Shown: one piece after another, positions 43,864 through 51,696 of the stretch
How the letters are laid out: each line of letters opens with the position of its first letter
Numbering within the stretch: position 1 is the first letter of the stretch
Origin: Oligoflexales bacterium
Lineage (GTDB): Bacteria; Bdellovibrionota_B; Oligoflexia; Oligoflexales; RGVZ01
Assembly: GCA_947479535.1 (NCBI GenBank)
Contig: CANJZQ010000002.1
Span: 62,001 to 126,000, forward strand
Direction: 5' to 3'
Length of the DNA: 64,000 nucleotides
Translations under genes and position numbers: made by a program
The notes under the pieces: generated by a model
The model's database searches: none
The model's input: only the letters and a program-made list of their open reading frames with translations
Told to the model about the DNA's origin: nothing

Positions 43864-46437
43864 TTACTTCTGGTCTTGAAGTTTTTGGACCGCAGAGTCG
43901 AGTTTGCGAAACTTTTCCTGCATGGCCTCCAACTTTTTCTCAAGGGTCTGGACTTTGGTGTCGCCCGGTTTGCGCAGCTGATCAAGGATCCGGTCCACTT
44001 CCACCCGTTCTTGAAGTGGCAGTGACGGACGCAGCCCCTCCAGAGCCCGCGCAGCCTCCGCCACACCGCCTGATCCGATGCCACGGTAGGCACCTTGCCG
44101 GATGGTCATGAGTTCGTTTCGCAAAAGAGTCACAAGTTCCGAAACGATTTGGGTTTGCATGGGCTTTTTTGAATATGGATAAAGCCCGGCTATGGCCTGA
44201 GCCGCAGTCGGCATCGCGCGATAGGACACCACGCCGGACTTGATCCGGTTGAGGCAAACATGCGCCGCATCCTCTGAACGGAAAGCTGCAAGTCCCCTGA
44301 AAACAGATGATTCGACGAAACCGTGGCGGTCAAGGCAGGCAAATTCACGTTCGATTGCTGCCATCAGAGCCGGCTGGCGCTGCGCAGCCAGGCATTCTAT
44401 CAAGGCGCCGCGACAAAGTGGGGGCAACGCCTCTTGAAGCCGCGCCTGGACAACCTCCACAATCCGCTCATCGATGAACTCGCGCGCGGCGTTTGCCAGG
44501 GCATGAAGGACGCGCGAATCTTTTTCAGATTTCATCCAACCCACAAGGTTTGCCAAACTGGCTTCGGTATTTGACTCTCCGAAGAAAGGGGCAACTTCAC
44601 AACGGACCCCCCAATGGGGCTCCTGCACCATCGCGGATCCAACCGCCTGAATGTTTGCGTTGCGCCCCGACTTCATCAGTTCATTCGCAGCAAGGATCCG
44701 GCCAATGACGTCGCCCGCACCCGTCAGCTGGGCCTTCAGCAAATCATCGCCGGGGCTGAATTCGAGTTTATGTAAAACCCTGCATTTGGGATCGAAGCGA
44801 ACTTGCTCAGGCCGCTGTGCCATCGGCACCACAAAATCATGACGCTCGCGCTCAATGGAGACGGCTTGCGTGTGGGCCACCCCTGACATTGTCCAGCCTA
44901 TGTCCGTTTGCAAAACGAAAGCCGTCCCCGCCTTTTTGTTTTCTCCGTCGACGGCACACTGCTTTTGTTCAACCGAAAAAGTCCCGGTTTTTGCGGTTTC
45001 ATCCCACGCAAAAGAGACTTTCAAATCAGGATAACCGTCACCCATGATCCACTGATCAAAAAACTTCACGAGGGAACGTCCAGAGTGTTGTTCCAGTTTG
45101 CGCCTGAAATCGTCAGTTTCGACAACACGGCCGCGGAAGGTTTTAACGTAGTCTTGCACTCCAGCCCAAAACACATCGTCACCAAGCATCCCGCGCAGCA
45201 TGTGCAGGCGGCACGCACCACCCGGATACAAATGCCGATCGTACATTTGCCACGAGGACTTGAAACGCCGCGTGACGATAGGGCGACGGTATTTTTCATC
45301 GGCCTCTGAAAAATAGGCTTGGGCATTACGGTGGTAATCAACCAGGGCATCGTCGGTTCCGTGACGGTCCTCGAGCCAGCACTGCTCCATATAGGTCGCC
45401 CAGGATTCCTTGAGCCAGGCGTGGGCGAAATCACGACACACCACACTGTCACCAAAAAAACTGTGGGCCATCTCGTGGATGTTCACTTGGTCAATGAACC
45501 ATGACCATTCCTTGGCATGGGCTTCATCGGCGACAAAAATGTCGCTCCAGCTGACGAGCGAAATATTCTCCATTGCGCCACCAAAGGCAGGCAGTGCGAA
45601 CTGATAGTATTTCGGAAAGGGAAAAGGGGAATCAAGTTTGGTGGTCAACCAGCGCAACATGTCTTTGGTTCGACCAAAGGACCTTTTCAGGTCGGCGACC
45701 TCATGGGGAGCCGTCGCAAAACTCGCCACCGGAATTCCTTCAAATTCGCCATCATCGGCACAGATAAAATCGCCAATGGCAAAGCAAATCAGGTAGCTGG
45801 GACAAGCCTGTTCCAGACGCCAGTGGGCCGTTTTGGTGCTATCGCCCCGGTCCTTCTCACTGATCAGGGATCCGTTGGCCAAAATCGTAAACCGTTTTTC
45901 TGCCGTAAGATGAAAATCCAGTGTGGTGCGAACGTGAGGCAGATCAACACAAGGCAGCCAGTAGCGTGCACGTTCGGTCTCATGGTCCGTCGCGGCATAG
46001 GTTGGCTTGATGTGGGACGGCTCCTTGCCTTTATTGGGAGGATTAGGGGCAGGATTCATAAAAAATAAACCAGTCACTGGTTTTTCGATCCGGTACACCA
46101 CTTCGATCCTGCGCTTTTCGCCTTGGGCCAGAGGCTTGGCCCAGCGGACGTTGATTTTCTCGCCGTCATAGCGCCATGACAAGTCGTGGCTGTCCGGATC
46201 TTTGACCATCAGGTCCAAGAAAGCCACGGCGTCCAGAATCAAACGGTCGGCGCCAGCCGCACGGGCGATGGCCGTTATGGTTACGATGCCCGAAGCACCC
46301 TGACCGCTGACGTCAACCTTAAGGTCGATATCCGAATGAACGGGTTCGATCTGCTGGTCGGGTGGATACTGGTCTTCGGCACCTGGACCGCTAAAAGACT
46401 CGATTGGGTTTAAATGATGAAGCCGGTTCAAGCACAT
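43864..46437 (-). CDS. pepN: M1-family zinc aminopeptidase
   Basis: This 857-residue metallopeptidase removes N-terminal residues from peptides. GAMEN (residues 287-291), the zinc site HEMAH (321-325) and the distal Glu344 in WLKESWATYM form the intact M1 catalytic set. A HEAT-like C-terminal region with short helical repeats follows (about 560-810), ending in a short coiled coil. No signal peptide, so it is cytoplasmic. The gene is alone, preceded by GGAG and flanked by its own terminator. The symbol is by family; it may differ in specificity from E. coli PepN. Confidence 0.9.
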   Translation of the reverse strand: MCLNRLHHLNPIESFSGPGAEDQYPPDQQIEPVHSDIDLKVDVSGQGASGIVTITAIARAAGADRLILDAVAFLDLMVKDPDSHDLSWRYDGEKINVRWAKPLAQGEKRRIEVVYRIEKPVTGLFFMNPAPNPPNKGKEPSHIKPTYAATDHETERARYWLPCVDLPHVRTTLDFHLTAEKRFTILANGSLISEKDRGDSTKTAHWRLEQACPSYLICFAIGDFICADDGEFEGIPVASFATAPHEVADLKRSFGRTKDMLRWLTTKLDSPFPFPKYYQFALPAFGGAMENISLVSWSDIFVADEAHAKEWSWFIDQVNIHEMAHSFFGDSVVCRDFAHAWLKESWATYMEQCWLEDRHGTDDALVDYHRNAQAYFSEADEKYRRPIVTRRFKSSWQMYDRHLYPGGACRLHMLRGMLGDDVFWAGVQDYVKTFRGRVVETDDFRRKLEQHSGRSLVKFFDQWIMGDGYPDLKVSFAWDETAKTGTFSVEQKQCAVDGENKKAGTAFVLQTDIGWTMSGVAHTQAVSIERERHDFVVPMAQRPEQVRFDPKCRVLHKLEFSPGDDLLKAQLTGAGDVIGRILAANELMKSGRNANIQAVGSAMVQEPHWGVRCEVAPFFGESNTEASLANLVGWMKSEKDSRVLHALANAAREFIDERIVEVVQARLQEALPPLCRGALIECLAAQRQPALMAAIEREFACLDRHGFVESSVFRGLAAFRSEDAAHVCLNRIKSGVVSYRAMPTAAQAIAGLYPYSKKPMQTQIVSELVTLLRNELMTIRQGAYRGIGSGGVAEAARALEGLRPSLPLQERVEVDRILDQLRKPGDTKVQTLEKKLEAMQEKFRKLDSAVQKLQDQK

Positions 46438-46503
46438 GGTTCAACTCCAAGGCACGAGGGCCCTTTTGGGTTGCGGAATGCCGTCTGTTACAGCAAGTTT
46501 CCG

Positions 46504-46532
46504 TTGACAATTGGAGGCCCCACCGGGATAAA
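46504..46532 (+). promoter_or_regulatory. Sigma-70-type promoter for rplU-rpmA
   Basis: TTGACA (46504-46509), a 17-base spacer and GATAAA (46527-46532) match the housekeeping consensus at six and four positions. It lies ~100 bases upstream of the rplU ATG, in the 197-base gap to the divergent aminopeptidase gene. The long leader might hold an L21 autoregulatory structure, but I could not define one. Confidence 0.65.
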
Positions 46533-46634
46533 GAGGGGCTCTGCTGGGAAAGGCTACTGGATTCGGAAGCGTTTATCCAAAGTTTTTCAGCAAGCGGTCA
46601 AAAGATTATCTCCAGATTCTAGTAGGTTAGCGAA

Positions 46635-46946
46635 ATGTACGCAGTCATCAAAACGAGCGGTCATCAGTTCAAGGTCCAAACCGGCGATCTCATTCGCGTT
46701 AACCGTCTCGACGGCAATCCGGGTGAAAAAGTCTCCTTCGATGAGGTTCTCCTCGTTGGCGGTTCCAAAATTGGCGTCGGATCTCCGACGGTCAAAGGAG
46801 CACGGGTCGAAGGTGTGATCAAAGAACACACCCACAACGACAAGGTTGTGATCTTCAAGTACCTCCGTCGTAAAAATTACAAGCGCACCCGCGGCTACAA
46901 GCACGCCGTAACGGTCGTCGAAATCAACAACATTACTGGCGCCTGA
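46635..46946 (+). CDS. rplU: Ribosomal protein bL21
   Basis: The 103-residue product is a standard-length L21. It opens with MYAVIKTSGHQFKVQTGD and contains KVVIFKYLRRKNYKRTRGYK (key part FKYLRRKNYKRTRG), the 23S rRNA-binding signature of the family. Followed after 60 bases by rpmA, as in most bacteria. TAGGTTAG precedes the ATG. Confidence 0.98.
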   Translation: MYAVIKTSGHQFKVQTGDLIRVNRLDGNPGEKVSFDEVLLVGGSKIGVGSPTVKGARVEGVIKEHTHNDKVVIFKYLRRKNYKRTRGYKHAVTVVEINNITGA

Positions 46947-47006
46947 TATCCATCCACGGTACCCCTGAGGTACTTCTGGACGAACAGGTGCTGTTGAGGA
47001 GTCGTC

Positions 47007-47267
47007 ATGGCACACAAGAAAGCAGGCGGCAGTAGCCGCAACGGTCGTGATTCCAACCCGCAATACCGGGGAATCAAGGTTTATGGCGGACAATCCGTCA
47101 TTTCCGGCAACATCATCGTGCGCCAGGTTGGCAGCACCTTCCATGCCGGTGAAAATGTCGGTCGCGGCAAGGACTTCACGCTGTTTGCCATGGCAGACGG
47201 TGTGGTGAAGTTCGAACGCGTGGGCAAGGATCGCCAAAAAGTATCCGTGTACCCGGCTCAGGCCTAA
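47007..47267 (+). CDS. rpmA: Ribosomal protein bL27
   Basis: The 86-residue product begins [20 protein letters not shown], the usual N-terminus that reaches the peptidyl-transferase centre, and lacks the cleavable extension found in Firmicutes. [19 protein letters not shown] (key part [11 protein letters not shown]) is the family core. GAGGAG lies before the ATG. A strong terminator follows. Confidence 0.98.
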   Translation: MAHKKAGGSSRNGRDSNPQYRGIKVYGGQSVISGNIIVRQVGSTFHAGENVGRGKDFTLFAMADGVVKFERVGKDRQKVSVYPAQA

Positions 47268-47290
47268 CTTAGAAGTTATTCCAATCCAAG

Positions 47291-47328
47291 ACCGCAGGTG
47301 CGTGTTTAAGCATCTGCGGTTTTTATTT
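47291..47328 (+). terminator. Intrinsic terminator between rpmA and obgE
   Basis: CCGCAGGTGC (47292-47301) pairs with GCATCTGCGG (47310-47319) over ten positions with one G-U, around an 8-base loop, followed by TTTTT-A-TTT. It closes the ribosomal transcript; some read-through would be needed for, or a separate promoter must drive, obgE only 12 bases later. Confidence 0.9.
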
Positions 47329-47339
47329 CAAGAAATCCC

Positions 47340-48542
47340 ATGAAATTTGTCGATTCCACTGAAGTTTTCATCAAAGCCGGCGACGGTGGCTCGGGCATGG
47401 TCAGTTTCAAGACCGCCCGCAACATGCCAAAACTTGGCTGCGACGGCGGTGATGGCGGACATGGCGGCAACGTCATCCTCGTCGGCAACCGTCAGCTCAA
47501 TACCCTGAGCAATTTGCGCTACAAGCGCCAGTATGAAGCCGAAGACGGACAGCGCGGCGGAACCAGCAATAAAACCGGTGCCAACGGCGAAGATCTGGTC
47601 ATTCCCGTTCCCTTGGGAACCCAAATTATTGAAGCCGAATCGGGCCGCTTGATCAACGAGGTCCTCGGGCATCAACAACGGATCATCGTCGCCAAGGGCG
47701 GCGAACGTGGCCTAGGCAACCAGCGCTTTTTGACCGCGACCCATCAGGCTCCGGTTGAATTCACCGAAGGTACCAAGGGTGAATCGGCCCACCTGCGCCT
47801 TGAGTTAAAACTCATTGCCGATGTTGGGCTGGCTGGTTTTCCGAATGCCGGAAAATCGACGCTGCTAAGTGTCATGAGTGCTGCGAAACCGAAAATCGCT
47901 GACTATCCTTTCACAACCCTGGTACCGAATCTGGGTGTGGTTGAGTTGAAAGACCGTAGCGTCTTTTCTGGCGAGGCCTTCGTCATGGCCGATGTGCCGG
48001 GACTGATCGAAGGCGCAGCCGAAGGCAAGGGCTTGGGCCATGCCTTTTTGCGTCATCTGGAACGCACGCAATTGATCGCCTATCTCGTCACGGCCGTAAA
48101 CGACGAGGGCATTGCCCCGGCCGACGCATTTAAAACCCTGCGCGAAGAACTTGCACAGTACAGCCCAGAGCTCGCCGCGAAACCCGTTTGCGTGATCCTC
48201 AGTAAAATAGACTTGATTGCACCTGATGAGCGCAAGGCTGTGATCAAAAAATTATCAGCACGCCTTAAAAAACAGGGCTTTGATGTCCTGCCTATCTCGT
48301 CTGTGGAAAATAATGGAATCGACGAGCTTAAGCGTTACCTGTATGATCGGGTTCAAGATTACAAAAACCGAACGATCACCGGGACACCCACCATCTGGGA
48401 CCTGGATAAATCAGCGATGGGCAAGATTGCCCGGCGCTGGCTTTCTATTCCCGGAGTGCGTTTGGAGCTGACTGAAAAAGAGAGCCAAGAGGTTCTCGAA
48501 ATGAAAAATCCAGATGTACGGAAACTGACCTCGAATGGCTGA
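47340..48542 (+). CDS. obgE: Obg-family GTPase
   Basis: ObgE is an essential GTPase in late 50S ribosome assembly and growth control. In this 400-residue protein the glycine-rich Obg fold (residues 1-158) is followed by the G domain: G1 GFPNAGKS (166-173), G3 DVPG (218-221), and G4 SKID (about 285). After the G domain, residues ~335-400 form a short C-terminal region (including ARRWLSIPGVRLELTEKE) distinct from the acidic tail of E. coli and not clearly the OCT domain of Gram-positives. ATG overlaps nothing; its stop overlaps the nadD start by eight bases. Confidence 0.96.
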   Translation: MKFVDSTEVFIKAGDGGSGMVSFKTARNMPKLGCDGGDGGHGGNVILVGNRQLNTLSNLRYKRQYEAEDGQRGGTSNKTGANGEDLVIPVPLGTQIIEAESGRLINEVLGHQQRIIVAKGGERGLGNQRFLTATHQAPVEFTEGTKGESAHLRLELKLIADVGLAGFPNAGKSTLLSVMSAAKPKIADYPFTTLVPNLGVVELKDRSVFSGEAFVMADVPGLIEGAAEGKGLGHAFLRHLERTQLIAYLVTAVNDEGIAPADAFKTLREELAQYSPELAAKPVCVILSKIDLIAPDERKAVIKKLSARLKKQGFDVLPISSVENNGIDELKRYLYDRVQDYKNRTITGTPTIWDLDKSAMGKIARRWLSIPGVRLELTEKESQEVLEMKNPDVRKLTSNG

Positions 48543-49227
48543 ACCTGTTAAACCGACCAAAACTTCGGATGCTTTCCGGAATGCTCCATCTGTCATTATT
48601 TTTGGAGGCACGTTCGATCCACCCCACGCCGGCCACGCGGCTTGCTTGAAGGCGTTGACCGAGCAATTCACAACATCAAAAATTGTTGTCATCCCAGCCG
48701 CAGAACCGCCTCCAACCAATGGCAAAGCAAAAAAACCATTGCTCAGCTTTAAAGACCGCCTGGAACTTTGCCGCCTGATGGTGGCCGACATTGGCACCAC
48801 CGCCGCCATCGAAGTCAGTGACATTGAAGGAAGGCTCGGGTCTCCCAATTTCACGGTCAACACACTGGAAGCCCTGATCGATTCTGCGCCGAAAAAAAAA
48901 TACGGCTCCGCACTGGCTATCACCATTGGAGCAGACCAATTTTCTGCCTTTGAAACCTGGCATAAGCCAGAGCGGATCATCGAACTGGCTGACTTGATTT
49001 TGGTTCCACGCAGCGATGAAGCCCTGAAGTGGCCGACCGGAGACATCACAAAAAAGGCCCGCGTTTGGACCTTGAACGTGAAAACACCGCGGGTTTCTAG
49101 CACCTCGATTCGCCAATCGATCGAGAATAACAAACCCATTGCCGCAGGTTGGTTGACGCCCAAGGTTCTTTCCCGTTTGCAAGAGATGACCGGCAAGGCT
49201 ATAGAACCGGCTCTTAGCTTTTTTTGA
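48535..49227 (+). CDS. nadD: Nicotinate-nucleotide adenylyltransferase
   Basis: NadD makes nicotinic acid adenine dinucleotide in NAD synthesis. The 230-residue protein has the nucleotidyltransferase motif GGTFDPPHAGH (about residues 23-33) and the C-terminal VSSTSIRQS, equivalent to ISSTxIR. The N-terminal ~20 residues are a variable extension. It begins inside the obgE end, and is followed by rsfS as in many genomes. A hairpin at its stop codon may limit read-through. Confidence 0.95.
   Translation: MAEPVKPTKTSDAFRNAPSVIIFGGTFDPPHAGHAACLKALTEQFTTSKIVVIPAAEPPPTNGKAKKPLLSFKDRLELCRLMVADIGTTAAIEVSDIEGRLGSPNFTVNTLEALIDSAPKKKYGSALAITIGADQFSAFETWHKPERIIELADLILVPRSDEALKWPTGDITKKARVWTLNVKTPRVSSTSIRQSIENNKPIAAGWLTPKVLSRLQEMTGKAIEPALSFF
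49198..49225 (+). terminator. Possible weak terminator or attenuator at the nadD stop
   Basis: GCTA-(T)-AGA pairs with TCT-TAGC around a 6-base loop with one bulge, followed by seven T residues that run into the nadD TGA. Stem strength is modest, and rsfS follows 52 bases later on the same strand, so partial attenuation is more likely than full termination. Confidence 0.4.
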
Positions 49228-49276
49228 TTTTTAAGGATTTTTCATTCAGTTTTTAATAAGTTTTTGAGGATAAAGC

Positions 49277-49627
49277 GTGAAACCCAACGACATCGCCATC
49301 GAAGCCGCCAAAGCTGCCCATGAAAAAAAGGCCTCTCGCATGACCGCACTTGACCTGCGCGGCCTCTCGGACCTTTGCGATGTGCAAATGATCTGTTCCG
49401 GTGAAAATGAGCGCCAGACCAAAGCGATCGCCGACGCAATCACCGGACACATCAAGCAAAAAGGTGGCGGACATCCCGTCGCCGTAGAAGGACTTCAGAC
49501 TGGCAGCTGGATCCTGATCGACTACGGGTCTGTTATCATCCATGTTTTCATGAATGAGTACCGTGACTACTACGCCTTGGAATCCCTGTGGCCGACGGCC
49601 AAGGCGATTTCCTTGCCCGGCGCCTGA
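49277..49627 (+). CDS. rsfS: Ribosomal silencing factor RsfS
   Basis: RsfS binds L14 and blocks subunit joining under starvation. The 116-residue product has the family core: ALDLRGLSDLCDVQMICSGEN near residues 24-44 (key part LDLRGLSDLCDVQMI), GLQTGSWILIDYGSVIIHVF (about 74-93) and YYALESLW. Start is GTG with GAGGA six bases upstream. Position between nadD and rlmH is typical. Confidence 0.96.
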   Translation: MKPNDIAIEAAKAAHEKKASRMTALDLRGLSDLCDVQMICSGENERQTKAIADAITGHIKQKGGGHPVAVEGLQTGSWILIDYGSVIIHVFMNEYRDYYALESLWPTAKAISLPGA

Positions 49628-49643
49628 GGCGTCTGGCTGTCCC

Positions 49644-50081
49644 GTGCGCCTTATCCTGACGAAACAAGCCAAGGTCGTACTGCCCGGCATCCGCGACCTC
49701 TGCCATATGTACGAAACTCGCCTTAAGCGTTTTTACGACGTGGAATGCGTCGAGCAAAAAGGCGCCCCGGCCAAGCCTTCGAAATCCAATCCTGCCAATC
49801 CAGGAATCCTGACGGTTGCCCTTGATGAAAAAGGGGCGGTTTGGACGTCTCGCGACCTCGCCACGAAACTGCAAGCGTGGGCCGATGACCCGCGCATCAA
49901 AGCGGTCCGTTTTGTCGTCGGCGATGCCCACGGCCTGTCCAAAGATGTCCGCGACTCAGCGGATTTCACTTGGGCCCTATCGCCCTTGACCCTGCAGGGC
50001 GACCTTGCCTGGATGATTTTGTGGGAACAGGTCTACCGCGCAGTGACACTGAACAAAGGCATCCCGTACCATCACGACTGA
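49644..50081 (+). CDS. rlmH: 23S rRNA pseudouridine-1915 N3-methyltransferase
   Basis: RlmH is a SPOUT methyltransferase acting on assembled 70S ribosomes. The 145-residue product has FVVGDAHGLSKDVR, the SAM-knot loop equivalent of GGPxGLS, and ends in WEQVYRAVTLNKGIPYHHD, whose YHH end is diagnostic. GTG at 49644 gives the correct N-terminus (VRLILTKQAK); an earlier ATG at 49554 lies within rsfS in another frame. The N-terminus is a few residues shorter than average. Confidence 0.94.
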   Translation: MRLILTKQAKVVLPGIRDLCHMYETRLKRFYDVECVEQKGAPAKPSKSNPANPGILTVALDEKGAVWTSRDLATKLQAWADDPRIKAVRFVVGDAHGLSKDVRDSADFTWALSPLTLQGDLAWMILWEQVYRAVTLNKGIPYHHD

Positions 50082-50118
50082 TCATCTTCCGAGACTTCCG
50101 GGCCCCCTGCGCACCCTC

Positions 50119-51252
50119 TCAAAATGCCTCGTTGAGCTGGACGTACAGACCCTCGGACTCCGGCGATTTTCCATAATCCACCCGGATCCCAATTCGCTCA
50201 TCCTCATCGACAACAAATCGGATTCCACCACCAACGGAATATTTGGCGGGGGTTGCGGCAATCTGGTCGATCGTACCCGCAACGTTGCCAGCTGAAGCAA
50301 ACCCGGCGCCCCGAAACCTGCCCCAAATCGGAAAGCGATATTCTGCCTCGCCAATCACAGAAACCTTGTCGCGGTAGCGCCCTTCGTAATACCCGCGCAT
50401 GCGATCCGGTCCGCCAATACTCGCCAGTTCGCGAAACGGGACATCTCCGTTTTGTCCTTGGCAAAACAACCGAAAACCGAAAACCTGCGCGCCGGTGAGA
50501 TTGAAATAACGCCGTGCCTCCAATTGAACATCGTTGTAGGGGCGATATCTGGAGTTCATGGGTTTAAAGTGAATCAGGCGCAACGTATCAAAAGCACCGG
50601 CCATTGGGGCAAAGAGGTTGTCACGGGTGTCCCTCGTAAACAGCATTCCGACACCGCCGGAACGCGCGCCCTCAGATCCCGTCAAAGCCCCTGATGCAAG
50701 GGCCCCGTCGGGTGCCGATGTCGTTACTTGATAGGCACTTTGGATGGCGACCGGCCCGAGACTCCAACCAAATGAAGTTTCACGCTCCCACGAAGCCTCT
50801 ACAGAAGCAATATTGCTAGAGTAATCCTCTTCCATCGCAGGCGTCGTCCGGGGACCGACGCCCCAGATCTTGTCTGGGTAGCGCCGGTAACGGCTAAAGA
50901 TCGAAAGATGATCCTTGCCACCATTCCAACGGCGGCTCAGAAGCAGCGATGTGATCAGCTGCTTCTTCTCCGTCAAAATCACAATGGGCTTTATCTGAGA
51001 CGGCTTGGCTTCCGCTGGATCAGCATCATTGCGAAAGTAGTAAATAAACAAGCCACCGGCAGCGACTGCCGTCTCCGGCGTGTAATAAATCGCTGGAATG
51101 GGAATAAACCCACTTTTGGCCTTGGCTGACTGATCCGCTGCAAAGACGAATTTCGGCTCAAAAATCAACAGGCACAACATCCCCGACAACGCCGCGAGTC
51201 TGGTTGCGCCTGGAAACCTCCCGTGCCGATGATTAAAACCCGAAAAGCTCAA
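50119..51252 (-). CDS. Omp85-type outer-membrane barrel protein without POTRA domains
   Basis: In this 377-residue protein a signal peptide (cleavage near KFVFA|ADQ, about residue 39) is followed directly by a C-terminal Omp85/surface-antigen beta-barrel. The loop-6 motif is recognisable as GGPDRMRGYYEGRYRD (about residues 283-298), corresponding to the (V/I)RGF/Y motif, and the last strand ends in LYVQLNEAF with terminal Phe. No POTRA domain is present, so it is not BamA or TamA; it resembles short patatin-less Omp85 members of unknown role. TTG start overlapping the upstream lipoprotein stop (TTGA). Confidence 0.8.
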   Translation of the reverse strand: MSFSGFNHRHGRFPGATRLAALSGMLCLLIFEPKFVFAADQSAKAKSGFIPIPAIYYTPETAVAAGGLFIYYFRNDADPAEAKPSQIKPIVILTEKKQLITSLLLSRRWNGGKDHLSIFSRYRRYPDKIWGVGPRTTPAMEEDYSSNIASVEASWERETSFGWSLGPVAIQSAYQVTTSAPDGALASGALTGSEGARSGGVGMLFTRDTRDNLFAPMAGAFDTLRLIHFKPMNSRYRPYNDVQLEARRYFNLTGAQVFGFRLFCQGQNGDVPFRELASIGGPDRMRGYYEGRYRDKVSVIGEAEYRFPIWGRFRGAGFASAGNVAGTIDQIAATPAKYSVGGGIRFVVDEDERIGIRVDYGKSPESEGLYVQLNEAF

Positions 51253-51551
51253 GGTTTTTTGGTGCCTGTCTTTTTCTTCACCTTTGGATGCTTCTTCTTG
51301 GATTTAACCTTTTTCACGGGAGCAGATGTGGCCTCGGACACTTCAGCCGCCTCAGGCGCACCTGTTGCGTCCTCTTGAATTTTATACTCAGGAACGGCCG
51401 TTGGATCGCTGCTGGCCGGCTGGTTTACGTCCCCGGCCACCGGCTCGTCCGGCGATGCCGCCTGATCCTTTGAGCAAGCACCTGTCAAGGTCAGGGCCAA
51501 GCCTGCACATGCAGCCATTGCGATTTTGCGGAAAATTGATGCCTGCACCAT
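51249..51551 (-). CDS. Small lipoprotein with a lysine-rich tail
   Basis: In this 100-residue protein the signal peptide ends in LTGACSKD (lipidated Cys about residue 24). The mature part is Pro/Ala/Glu-rich and disordered, ending in a strongly basic tail (VKSKKKHPKVKKKTGTKK) that could bind LPS, peptidoglycan or nucleic acid. The ATG at 51551 has AAGGGG upstream; a longer reading from 51623 would remove the signal peptide from the N-terminus. It is coupled to the Omp85-type gene by four bases, so the two may work together at the outer membrane. Confidence 0.7.
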   Translation of the reverse strand: MVQASIFRKIAMAACAGLALTLTGACSKDQAASPDEPVAGDVNQPASSDPTAVPEYKIQEDATGAPEAAEVSEATSAPVKKVKSKKKHPKVKKKTGTKKP

Positions 51552-51696
51552 GAAGTGCCCCTTTTGTAAGCAAGTTGAAAAGTCACGCACCGTTACTCTG
51601 CCACAACGTAAAGTCGTTGCCAAAAAAATCAGAAATCTCCTGCACGAAGGAAAAACCGGGTGGCGATCCTGCTATTTTGGGCTAAAACTTCGCCCT

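Noticed and set aside
51526-51696. N-terminal extension of MutS with a CPFC motif like a zinc ribbon
   Set aside because: The extension overlaps the divergent lipoprotein start in antisense and is not a MutS feature; only one Cys pair is present. The ATG at 51697 gives the normal MutS N-terminus.
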